Below, one piece after another: positions 1-11,280 of a stretch of 64,000 nucleotides of DNA; position 1 is the stretch's first letter; each line of letters begins with the position of its first letter. The translations under genes and the position numbers were made by a program. A model generated the notes under the pieces. The model was not told the DNA's origin. It did not search any database and saw only the letters and a list, made by a program, of their open reading frames with translations. The stretch comes from Pyrrhoderma lamaoense (lineage: Eukaryota; Basidiomycota; Agaricomycetes; Hymenochaetales; Hymenochaetaceae): the NCBI GenBank assembly GCA_002794735.1, contig NBAZ01000017.1:434001-498000 (forward strand). Reading direction: 5' to 3'.

Positions 1-1787
1 CTTTTGAGCAGTCAAAGTTCGGAGTCGGAGATGAGTAGCTAAAATCAAGAGATGACAAACGTTGACGCGCTGCGTCCCGCTCCTGTCATAGCTGTAAGTT
101 CATTGTTTGTAGAAGTGATCAGGAATCTACCTACCTCAGTCAATTGTCGGACTGCGGCTTTAGCAGACCGTAAAGCCATTTCATTCTGTGACTCCTTCTC
201 CGTAGACCATCCACTAGATTCAACTTTCTTCTTCAGCCTTTCCACTTCCACTTCCTTCTCCTTCAACTTTCTCTTCCCTTCTCCAGCTTCCTTCTCAACT
301 TCTTTCCACCGTTTCTCAAGAACTTTCAACTCCTTCTGGGACATATTAAGCTTCAGCCGGCTCTGTTCTTCTTCACCAGCAGCATGTGCCTGACGAGCTT
401 TGGCATCTGCCAATTGTCCCATGTATCCACCACCAGTTGTACTGGACGAAGACAGGCCAGTAAGCAGGTTTTGGAGTAGTTCTTCTTTTGCGCTCAATGA
501 GCCTTGTGTCCCCTCAAAGGTCTCTTTTGCTTTGTTATACGATTTCGTCCGCTCTTCTACGCAAGACCGTTTTTCAGCAAGTGATTCATCAAGCTAGTCC
601 ATGAAGTCAAGATGTAAGTGTCTATATTCAGAGTCTTCAACGGAAAAATGAATACCTGTTTCGATTCTTCGACAAGGGAAACAACTTTCTTCTCTTCCTC
701 CTCGATAGTCGCCTTTTTGATATCAGACTGAGTCTTCATCTTGACTAACACTTTCTCTAACTCAGCAACCTCTTCTTCCTTTTTCTTGAACTTCCCTCCC
801 TTTCTCATCTCATCTTCTCGTTTGGCCTTAACCTCGTCGCAATATGCTTCAGCAGTTTCACATTCCGTGATAAATCGACCCTTATCTTTCTTCAATTGAT
901 GAAGGTCCTTTTCTCTCTTCGCAAGTTCAGCCTCTTTGCGTGCAACACGCTCTCGGCCCTCAGTCCACTCCCATGCTCGCAACAATCTCCCGATACGTTC
1001 AAGCTCAGAGCACGTCTTTTGCCATAGCAAGTAAGCACGCTTTTCAGCTCGGAGAGTATCTAGTTTAGGTATAATTTCTTCAGCGAGGAGATTTGCGATT
1101 TCATCTACACGCTTTTCCTTCTTTCCCATTGTCTTCTTTGCCTTGTCTTTACGTTCCTCAAACATGCGCGTACCTGCAGCTTCCTCGACCATACCAAGAA
1201 TCTCTTGTGGGCGCATGTTAAGCACCTTCGTGATCCTCCCTTGCATGATAAGAAAGTTTGGGTTGTTGATATTCAGTTGCACGCCTTGGAAAAGTGTCTG
1301 GATGATATGTTGTTGAGATTTATGTCCATTAAGTAGATACTTTGAGTTGTTTGGTAGAGATATCTGTCTGGTAACTGTGATTTGTTTACAGTTCTCAAGA
1401 CCAACGGGGCTTTTGTCTCGGTCTGAATTGTCAAAGACGATGGTAACGCTAGCCTTCGTGATACCAGCTTGTCCTCGCTTGTAAATGAGATCTTGTTGGT
1501 TTTGGGCACGCATCTGGCACCGATATGAGTTACTTTTTTCTTCAGTCAGTTAGAGTATAAGCTCACGGAAGTCATGTTCGTAATGCCCAACACGAAACAT
1601 ATTGCATCAAGAATATTCGATTTGCCAGATCCATTGAGCCCCGTAATAGCGTTGAATGATGGGTCCCAACCCGTGATTTGCGTCCTGACTGGGTACGACT
1701 TGAAACCTGTCGTTTCTCAGTGTAGCTACACGTCATACAAGCCTCAGATGCTTACTGACCTTCGAGCACTAGCTCCTCGATGCGCAT
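1..1787 (-). CDS. SMC2: Condensin subunit SMC2, N-terminal part (gene runs off the window edge)
   Basis: SMC2 is the ATPase and coiled-coil subunit of condensin, which compacts chromosomes in the nucleus. Reading the minus strand, exons fit 1787-1760, 1706-1567, 1513-656, 593-135 and 82-1, with GT-AG introns of 52-62 nt that keep one frame. The protein begins [19 protein letters not shown] and has the Walker A motif GLNGSGKSN, followed by the [10 protein letters not shown] stretch typical of SMC2. Further on come the Q-loop region [17 protein letters not shown], the segment [13 protein letters not shown], and then a long Lys/Glu-rich coiled coil. The last exon reads [13 protein letters not shown], an SMC2-type segment just before the hinge. 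The hinge, second coil and Walker B lie beyond the window. The frame is open throughout. Other SMC proteins are less likely, because the start and the GITNMTS stretch are SMC2-like. Confidence 0.95.
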
Positions 1788-2214
1788 GTTGTGGTTCAAG
1801 TTCGCGTCGGAGACGCGTTGTGTAACTGTGACTATGATATGCCAAACGCGTGTATTATGTCATACTACTTACTTGGGTTTGGACACTGAGATTAATGCTC
1901 TTTACCAATTTTTACATAGATCATAAACACGGTACTGAAGTGAACTTAGAACTAAAGTATGAGATAAGCTTGAAAACAACAACTTGAACAAGGCTACATA
2001 GCTTTATCGTGAATTTTTGAGTTTCTCTCAATAATAAACGGGCAAATACAACAGACTCGGTTCTGCATTTTCTTAAGTGACGAGTTGTCACATTTCTAGG
2101 GTGGATTAAGCAACATGGCAGTTGTCCACTTGAACTTCTTTATCCCCTGATCACTCGTCAACATCACGCTCATTACGGCAGTACTTTTTCTCTTTCTCTC
2201 TGAAAATATACAAA
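1788..2214. promoter_or_regulatory. Divergent intergenic region between SMC2 and the DUF262 gene
   Basis: This 427-bp stretch separates two start codons that point away from each other, so it must hold both promoters. I see no gene in it. It is AT-rich with no recognised element beyond pyrimidine-rich stretches close to the plus-strand start. The promoter role is inferred from gene orientation. Confidence 0.5.
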
Positions 2215-4778
2215 ATGCTTTCCGATGTTAGTAGTCTTTCATCGTTATCGGATTCAGATAGCGACGAGTATGTTGCTCCCAGGTCCTCACGCACCGGGGA
2301 AAAGAAGCCTCGAGGAAGAGCATGGCAGCTCAAACAGGTCCTTAAGGCGTATAGAACCGTCCAACTTCCTACTATCTCCTTATATGGTCCGTTTACTCTG
2401 TCATCTATAATTTTTTTGTGCGTGCGCAATTGCAGGAAACTAAGTACCAGCTTATAGAGGATATACTCAACGGAAAGGTTGATCTGGACCCAGAATATCA
2501 GAGAGGTAACCACTTTTTAATAACTTCCGTAAATCAATGCTAGGACCAGGAGCCTCAGTCCGATAGAGATACTCTTGAGCTTGTTGTTTCCCTATGCGTC
2601 TAGACCTGAGCCCTTTATGGAACGAGGCAACGACATAGAGAACATAAACTTCCTCCTTCTTCAATCTTGATTTCATCAGTATATGATTAACGTTTCAATC
2701 GACAGATATCGTGTGGACCGATGCAAAGCAATCGGGTCTTATTGATTCTATTATGAGGAACTTTTACATTCCCCCTGTTATCTTTGGTGAGTGTCTTCTT
2801 TATGGCTTTTATTCGATCGCTGAATTGTACTATTGTATAGCCCATCACATGTCGGACGACGGTGAAGAGAGGAGGACCTGCATTGATGGGAAACAAAGGC
2901 TCACATCAATACAGCGGTACGTCACAAAAGCTAAAAACACACCTAATACGTCTGACTGATTTTGCGCGTGCAAGATTTATGGATGGCCAAGTAAGTAATA
3001 CTAACTGACAAGTATTGATATAAATGACTCATCACTTACTGAATTTCTCAACAAAGATACCATGTTTGTGCTTTATTACCATCAATTAGAGTAATTACTG
3101 AAATCACTACTAATGTTGTTGATAGACAAAGACCCGTAAGTAGCTTTGTTTATAATATCAATCATATATCTTATCTTTCCTCAAGGAAATCCAATTTGAA
3201 GCTCTGGTATAAGCTTCAACCCGGTAACACTGGGAGATTGCTTCCAGAGCAATATCGTAAACAGTTTGCAAAGAAACAGATTGTCTGTATAGAATATAGT
3301 GATATCTCGGACGATAATGAGAGAGAAATTTTCCAGGTATGATTTTTCCAACTAAGCGACATGTATAACCACTTAATTTGCTCCTTTGAAGAGAGTTCAA
3401 TTAGGTGTTGCTCTTACTCCTGCAGGTATAAATTTATTTTTCTCGAGGTTTCAACAATATTCTTAGAAGTCTGCTATCAGAGCGAATGCAGGCCATCGCG
3501 AGTCCCTGGAGTCAGCTCGTTCGAGAAGTACTTGGTGTCATGGCTGAGTATAAGATGGCTGAGCATATGGATTGGCTTTCGACTCGCGGCAGGGATTTTC
3601 ATGGTGTAGCAGCTTCTATATACTTGTTGGAGAAGCAACCAAGCAAAAAATACGTTTATCCATCGGTATCTACCATTGAAGCATGGCTACGTCGGGTTAC
3701 ACCCCCTACGAAACTATTCAAAGAACGTGTCTTAGACGCTTTTGCTGTCTTCCGCCAACTAGTTCTCGTAAAAAAATATTCAAATATATTTCAGGCCACG
3801 TCACGTATCTCTCCAATCGAATTTGTCATGTGTGTCGTGACCATCGACACATATATGAAAACACATACTCTCACTCAATTAGCAGCGGGAATTCGTAGGA
3901 TGCGCGAAGATGTCCGCAAAGAACACGTTGATATACGAGCGAACACCAAAGTTATAACTACGATGTTCAAGTTTATAAGGGAGCGTTGGCCGACGAACTT
4001 GAAACCAGAAGATTCGAAGGAAAAGCCCGCACTAATAAGTTGTCGTACTAATCCAGTATCAAAACCCAGAGAAAAAGGAAAGCGCAAACGTGGAGATGAT
4101 TCGTCGGATCTAGAGAGTGAAGCGAGTTCGGAAGATGAAAAGCCTCCTGTCATTCTACAAACATCTAAAGCCGTGAAAGCGGCAACACCCATGGAAGTCG
4201 ACCAACCCCAAGCTGTAATGCCAGACTCAAGAGATAGACTTTCTGGTTTGCGAGCTATGAAGGATAAAGTTGCTGCTAAACTAGAAGTCACAACTCCAAA
4301 TCTAAAGGATGCTGACGACTTTGCAATTCTTGAAGCTGCGCAACGCATTATAAACAGAAATGCTGCGGGATCGCCCCAGCAATATCAATGGCCAAATCAG
4401 CAAGGGTCTCCAGCCATGCCTCCCCCAGCTGTGCAGAATAACACCCGAGCGCCTCTCATACAGAGCCCATCCATTCCATCTGCCCCCAATCACAACGGGA
4501 ATCCACAAAGGGCCTCATACGACCCGGGTAATCACAAGCCTCAAAGCCGCCGAGGATCTCATAGTTCTCCGCGTCTTCCCCCTGTGTCGCCACGAGCACA
4601 TAACTTCAATAACAACCCATATGGACCACCTAGAGGACCAAATAGCCCCGATTATGGATGGAGTGGTCGTAGCCCAAATGACACTCGCGGCAGGGATAAC
4701 AGGGATACGAGACCAAGCAATAGTGGACCAAGTCCAAAGATTGGTTACCATACCTCTAGTGATCGACGGAGATTGTGA
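2215..4778 (+). CDS. DUF262 (ParB/GmrSD-like) domain protein with long disordered tail
   Basis: This gene codes for a predicted 630-residue protein. Exons fit 2215-2386, 2458-2505, 2706-2786, 2841-2916, 2975-2990, 3057-3063, 3126-3135, 3186-3336, 3392-3425 and 3481-4778. Their summed length is a multiple of three, and two exons are only 7 and 10 nt. After an acidic Ser/Asp start comes the DUF262 core: KVDLDPEYQRDIVW, then FYIPPVIF, then CIDGKQRLTSIQRFMDG, which carries the family D-G-x-Q-R motif, and EIFQRVQLGVALTPAERMQ. In bacteria this fold occurs in ParB-like nucleases and the GmrS part of type IV restriction enzymes. Agaricomycetes carry many stand-alone versions of unknown role. From about residue 400 the protein is low-complexity: a basic KGKRKRGDD patch, which could be a nuclear signal, then Pro/Asn/Ser/Arg-rich sequence. 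Nuclease activity is not established. The intron at 2506-2705 (200 nt) is unusually long. Confidence 0.85.
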
Positions 4779-6617
4779 AAGATTACTGACACCAGACTGT
4801 GCTGTTTACTTTCATTATAATTGTATGTAATTACGTAAACCAATAACTCTCTGATTGGACTCAAAAAGCATTCATATGTATCACATAGTTAATTTCTACG
4901 CACTGCTCTTGAGCCTCGTGTTTTCCTTTTCCTTTTTCGTTCACTAACTTCATACACTTAATGATTATCACTTCTTGATCCGTTCTCAGCTCAGAGCCCT
5001 GATCATCCTTCCAGTCAGTTATAGACCATATTGTTCTGATGTTAACGATGCTCTTCCAGTCCTCGATTGCTACATTCTGTATCACCTAATTTACCTCTTG
5101 AAGTTGTTTTTATACTGTAACTGACATTTTGACAAGATAATTGCTAGCTTTTGTCTCTGAAAGAACTCTAGTATCAAGCTTTCGCATGTAATAATGTCTA
5201 CCTCTAGCCAATGCATATTTTGACGACAATCCTTGCCGTGTTTCGGACTCGCTCGTACCGTAGCTGAAGTGAGAAGTGTCTATGGGAAAGGCAGAACGGA
5301 CCTAATTCACACGTATCACGTCAAACTGTCTCGATCCTACATGATCTTGTCAATTTTCTATCTATATTATCGTATAAATGTATCTCATGCAAAATGTGCG
5401 TTTACTCGTTCCTTCTTTGTTTATAACCGCTAAGAACTTTATTTCGGCACTGATGACAACGTGAGTTATATATTTTCTGAGGAGATAACTCATAAACCAG
5501 TTGCTTACTGGACTCAATGATGCCCGGCCTGACAATAGCTAGTCTCGCTGGACCTATGCTAGTGCTGCGTCTCTGTAGAACGTCATGGATAAATCCTATT
5601 TATTTTGAGTAAAAGATGCATCAATTGATCCATATTCTATTTTAATACATATTTCCAACCTGAAACCGAATACCATATGTTGCGCAATCAATACTGCAAA
5701 GATAGAAATAACCATGACGAGGACTATATAGTGACCTCAAATTCTGATTTGAACTGAGCTCATTGAGATAGTTGATGTAGCTCCATTATAGACCATGAAC
5801 TGAAGAGGAGGAACAATGCTCTGAAAGTTTCTGAGTGAAAGTACTATAAGAATATTACATAAGAGTATGTTTTCGAGTTGAAATGGACTTGAAATGACGC
5901 CTACGTACTACGTGTACTTTATAAATCGAAATGTTTAGATCATAACCTTTCTCGTCTAACTTCAAGCCGATTTCAAGCCATTTGACAAGGGACACCTCAT
6001 GTGTCATTCCTAGTTTGCTAATAACTACTAAAAACCTTAGAACAGCGTTATTGACACTTCGAACACTAAGTTTTTTTGAGAAGATGTTTGATATACCGGT
6101 TGATTACATGGTTTGATAATTCCTAAGTTAGTTTTTCCTTATCACCTGGGCTTACTCTGACTTTGATATCTTTCAGGATATCGGACAACTGTGGCTAGAT
6201 CCTGGGAGTAATAAGATGTATCACTAGATCTATGATTTATATTCATATGTTTCTATGCCAAGCTCGAGATCACACAGCGTGCAATCAGCGCAACAAGATA
6301 CGAGATAAACATGACTACGGTTTCAGAAAGATACAATGTTGAAGTATCAACGTCATCAACTCCTTGTCAAACGAGCTCAATCAGATCCAGATATCATTTT
6401 TCATAGTTCTTATTGTTTATGAGCTGACGATGAAGTTGCTACGTATCACTGTGATGATCAGAGCCGAGATCTTATTCAAGTCTGTCTCATCAGTCTGTCA
6501 TCATTATTCTAGCTTTGCAAATAATGGTAAAATAAGTATAAATGCATATAGGTATGCATAAATCTCTCAGAGTGCTATCATCGACCGTTGCCTTTTTGTC
6601 ACTTACCTCTCAAAAAA
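4779..6617. repeat. Gene-free stretch containing a diverged tandem duplication with a period of about 600 bp
   Basis: I found no convincing gene here. Two segments resemble each other at a spacing of about 600 bp. The first runs from about 5429 (ctaagaactttatttcgg) to 5725 (agaaataaccatgac). The second runs from about 6036 (cttagaacagcgttattg) to 6318 (gagataaacatgac). Both contain an aaccagttg/taccggttg block and a later tgcgcaatcaa/cgtgcaatcag block in the same order. By eye identity is perhaps two thirds, so this is an old duplication. Whether it derives from a broken gene or a non-coding repeat cannot be decided by reading. Confidence 0.4.
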
Positions 6618-8339
6618 ATGTCTTCAATTGATTTGCCTACACTAGAAGATTTTATACAGACCAGAACTGTTGATATGTATATTCTTATAACCGTCTCTTC
6701 GCTCTTAATCTTCGATACTTGTACATTCTTATTATTTTTTCTAAAACTTGTTCAAAGCTGATCACAGTAAAACCTAGTAATCACTATTGATAAGGAAGTA
6801 GGTCTTATCATCCAGTTCATTCAGTATAGTCATACTAATTCGAGCAACTTTTTCTTTCAGATCAAGTACTTCTGGGTCAGAAAATTTCTCTGCTTCTCAG
6901 TTCTTATATAATAGCTCTATAGACGCGGAGATGGTATACTGCCTTGACGCATATCCTTTACTTTGTTGTGCGTGAATGATCCTAGCTTTAAACTACATCT
7001 TCCTAATGTGTATCCTAGAACCGCTATGCTGGGACACTCTCTGTAGCTTTGAAGTTATCTCGTGAGTGTTTTGCACTCAGAACTGGCCACCTTTAGATAA
7101 CAAGCTACCGCAGGCTTATCTACGGAGCTGACAACAGATATGTAAGTCTATAAAAAACCAATAAAAAATAGTCAGCTAAATCTCTGCAGATGTAAATATT
7201 GAAAACATACTTCCTTTTCAATGAATCTAAGATTGATAATTGATAGGTCTCTCGACACTCTGGATATCATCTATTGGTGGTAAGTACTTTTCTTACTCCA
7301 AAGTTGATTATTATCTTAATCTGACATCAAATAGGCATTTCCGTTGAGATTATAATAGATTGTATGCATTTTTCACGACTTGTTTTTATCTGCCTAACGG
7401 TAATATAGATGTTCTTATACTTCGAGTACTTGCACTTTGGCAGAATAGTACGTGACTCAAACCCTACTGAAGCCCTTATTGATTTTTGTAGACAAAGTAC
7501 TATCTATTATTCTCTATTCAATCGTATCATGCGAAGCATTGGCAAAGCTTGCACTCACTTGTATTATCAATACTGTAGAAGAAGGTATAATTTATGGCAT
7601 TCCTTTGAATCCTAAAGATGAATTTTTTATCAGCTCATGCGCTTAACATTGTTGGGGACATATCTTCTTGTGTTTCTACTGACAACGGAGTCAAACGCGC
7701 AGTTACATTCCAGTTTGTCGACTGGTAAGGGCCATTCAAATATCTTTTAATTTACCCTGACGATCACTTGTAGGGTCATAACTGCCGCTGTGGCATTTAT
7801 TCTTTTGATACTAGCATTTTACAAAGCTATAGAACACTGGAGAACATCAGGCCTGAAAGGATCTACTATTGTTAACATATTAATCAAAGACCAAGTGATT
7901 TACTGTTTCCTGTATGTATCTCAAAACTGACCTATCTAAGCTTACATTAACTAATGGCTTTCGATGAAGGCTCTTACTCTGCAGTGCGACGAATATCGTA
8001 AACTCTCGCATAGAGATCCAAGGAGTAGGGGTTACAATAGCCGTATTTAACTTTATTGGGAATCCTGGCTTCTTATGTCTCCTTGGGAGCCGCATGTTTC
8101 TGAACCTGAAGGAGGCTGCAGGAACAGAGATTGTAGAAGGAACGAACCATATAAAGCAACCAAATTCTGCGAGCATCGTTAGTGAGCCTCGGTTCGCAGG
8201 TCCCATTGGATCGATATCTGGTATGTGGCTTGCTATAACATCACATCACATTAAAATTGAGGTTAAGGAACCAGCAGATATGGAAGCTACCATGTCGTCG
8301 TCCACAGGCACAAATGGCATTCATATGGAGAGGACTTGA
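6618..8339 (+). CDS. DUF6533-like multi-pass membrane protein, array copy A
   Basis: This is the first member of the paralogue array and one of only two on the plus strand. Early exons read 6618-6720, 6778-6797, 6861-6875 (15 nt, IKYFW), 6923-6967 and 7019-7061; later ones continue to the stop at 8339. It begins MSSIDLPTLEDFIQTRTVDM and then shows DTLITIDKE, IKYFW, TRRWYTALTHILYFV and NRYAG, the DUF6533 pattern. Hydrophobic segments follow, for example KVLSIILYSIVSCEALAKLA and VITAAVAFILLILAFYKAIE. After these come HWRTSGLKGS, IKDQVIYC, the C-terminal core GNPGFLCLLGSRMFLNLKEA and the tail motif SEPRFAGP. The C-terminus extends about 40 residues beyond that motif, longer than in most sister copies. 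The frame appears open. It is probably a membrane protein with several helices; its function is unknown. Confidence 0.75.
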
Positions 8340-11280
8340 TACGAGAACGACCGAATCCATGGTGGGTGGATATAAGTTAATCTTTCACACTGGTGCTATT
8401 TGAGTGTTGACAGATTTAGATTTCAGGCTGAAGATAGGAAATCTCTTAGACAAAGCCTGGGGTTTAGTACATGGTTGTCGTTGAAGAGAAGGCGTACTCT
8501 TTCAAGCATAATTAAAACTTTCTTGTAAATCTGCTGTATTAGGTTATTTATCTTAGTTTCAAGTTGTTCTCAAATGCCATTTTCGATCGAGTTTCAATGG
8601 GGACCAAGAACTGAAGGCAGTAGGGGATTACTCGAGCGAATGAGTATACTACCAGTAAACACGCTTATCAGTATTAGACTCTCACACCGGTCATCTACTA
8701 AGTACAACAGGTATATGATAACTATTCGGAGTGCAAGAGATTTCGGAGTTTACTCAAAGAATAGTGCCGGGGCTATCCAGGTATTTAGATATCAGTCTCG
8801 GATTGCAGGGTAAGGTCTCCTATGTATCGTCCTTGACTTATTGTTATTTATGTAAATTATTGCGCTCAAGAAGTATATAGCCTCAGCTAACTTCCTCTAT
8901 TTTGGTCGACTTTCTGCTGTTCCGTAACTTTTGTCTAGGCAACTCGCATATGCACGACTTCTAACTGTCATCGGGTCTTCAAACCATCATTCAAGAAGTC
9001 TCAAACGCTAGAGAAATACAACATGGAGACTCTAATGGTATCAGTCAACTTTTCAACAACTCCTGCCATCGTGAATCTACTCTAATATCCATGATTTTCT
9101 ATTCATAGGCACCAACTACTGGATTCACATCATCGAAATGACAACCCTCAACAAATGCATTAATTTACAAGTCCAAGTCCCCCCTTCCCCCGGATCAAAC
9201 ATCCTCGTCGAACATACATGTATCTAGTGTAACCAAACCCGAGGATCCACCACTGGCTATGTAAGTTAGTAAGAGGGACGGCAATCCAGAAAATCCTATA
9301 TACCGTAGGGACATCTTATACAAACGACGGTAATCGGTTTCTCATGATCAAGGTCAATTGGTGACTCCGGATACGTGATGAGAAAACGTACTCTTCCGGA
9401 ACATCGTTTCACGAGGGGGCAGGGGGGTGGGGGCCTATGTGTGGACTTGTTAATTGACTGGTATCAACCCTGACGGACGATAGTCCATGGGATTGGCATA
9501 GATATCGGATATGTACAAGTGGGTTAGTCGAAAGAGACACCAATCACTAAACATAGTACATAAACGAACGTTTCCTCAAATTCAGTTTAGAAAAATCTCG
9601 AAAGCGCATATGCCAAAAAATCAATAAGCAAGGTTCTCGGGGCTTCCTTTCATACAATCACCTATACATCTTGATCATCTTCATACACCTGAATGATCAC
9701 TAACGTATAAATTTATACATAAAACTGAGACGAATCAATCGTTAACGACGTCCAATCACCTATAATTCCGTACTTATCATAGCTCCAGAGAAACATTAAC
9801 CTCACCCTCAACGCAAACCACAAGAACCCGAAAGCGCATACCGTACCGGCGGAAGTCACACTTACAATCCGAACGTGGCTCGAGTTACGCGAACAAGTAA
9901 CGACAAACAAATACCAGTAAACCCTAAAAACCACCTGGGGGAGAAGGAGGAAGGAGAGGGGGGGATATACCATTCCTCCAAGCTTATCCGGGGAGGGGGG
10001 AGAGCTTACAAGCGAGTATGTACAACATAAACATACAACGTACACCGTGACTGTACAGGTCGCTTCAGTACCAACCCTATACGGGTCCTCAGGTCCTCAT
10101 CTTCCTTTCCCCTTTACGCGATTGGCTGTGTGGCTGTGTCTGTGGCTAAAGCTAAACCCCTTACTTACGAAGGCTTACCCCCCCCCCCCGGACGATATCT
10201 TACCCCAAAGCCCTAAGCCTACCTCAACATTCCCTATGATCATGATGATACTTACCCTGCCCGGTTCACAAATAAGGAAGGAACCCAATAGGTTTTCAGA
10301 TTTTGTCCTGCTGTCGACTCGTTTTATCAATTCTCTGTGTACATTGTACATTACTACGTTCACACTACTACTACTACTACGCATGAGCTTTTTCTTTTCT
10401 GGATATAAAATCCGTGGTTACCAGCTTGCAGATTATCTATTATCGCTTCAAAATGAATAAGACATGTAAGGGTTGTCTATTGAAAGCACATAAAGATGCG
10501 ACAATTGGATAGTAGTGATTCATACAAGAATGAGGTAGGGTATTTTTATTTAACTCGTACAATCTCACTCATAAGCATGATAGTACATCAAAACACACAG
10601 GTCGTACAAAAAATAAAGAGACCACATGAAGGCCGAAAAAGGTTTAACGAAGTAACGACAAGACAAAAGCCAGAGAAATATAGAGGGGAAAAGACGAGCT
10701 TCTATAATACGTTAAAAGCAAATGCGAATTATTATGTGAAAGTATAAGAAGTTCTTTATTTTTGCGTTTCTCTTATTTCCTTTTTTCAAACGAATGTAGT
10801 GGGATAAATAAATAGGGCCGATAAAGCGAGATTGTTAACGATATAAAGAAAGCCGTGAAGAAACAGCAAAAAAAAACCAGTAGAACGAAAAGAAAGGGGG
10901 ATCAAAAGCGAGCGGGGGGGGGCAGGTACTAAACCACTAGTACGAAATTACATATAACAATAACAATAAGTGAATAAGACAAGTGGGGATACGAAAAGGA
11001 CGCTAGGAAACCGTAGGCGACACATACGCCTTTTTCGATATTTTCTCGCTTGTAAATATGAGAAAACATTCGCTTATGATCCCTAGTTGCTAACATCCTT
11101 TCGTACGTATAAACCACCTGTATAATGGTTTGGAACAAAAAACGAAAGGCGAGACCACATAAAATGAAACGAACACTAGGAGAAAAAAATGAGAGGACAG
11201 GGGTTTGAGTTTGTGCACACACATTGGATGTTGATATGTTCGCATATCAGACACCAATATCTAGGCTAAGCTTCCTTTTT
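8340..11280. other. Gene-poor 2.9-kb stretch, partly rich in homopolymer runs
   Basis: Short open frames on both strands in this stretch, for example around 9713-10460, look neither conserved nor domain-like, so I do not call a gene. From about 9170 the composition changes, with many G and C runs, including C12 at 10188-10199 and G9 at 10914-10922, plus purine-rich tracts. The part closest to 11281 may be the 3' untranslated region of the minus-strand glycosidase gene. Confidence 0.4.

Noticed and set aside
9713..10460. Two adjacent frames of 110 and 137 codons on opposite strands
   Set aside because: They lie in low-complexity, homopolymer-rich DNA, contain no domain, and show no intron-exon pattern like the real genes.
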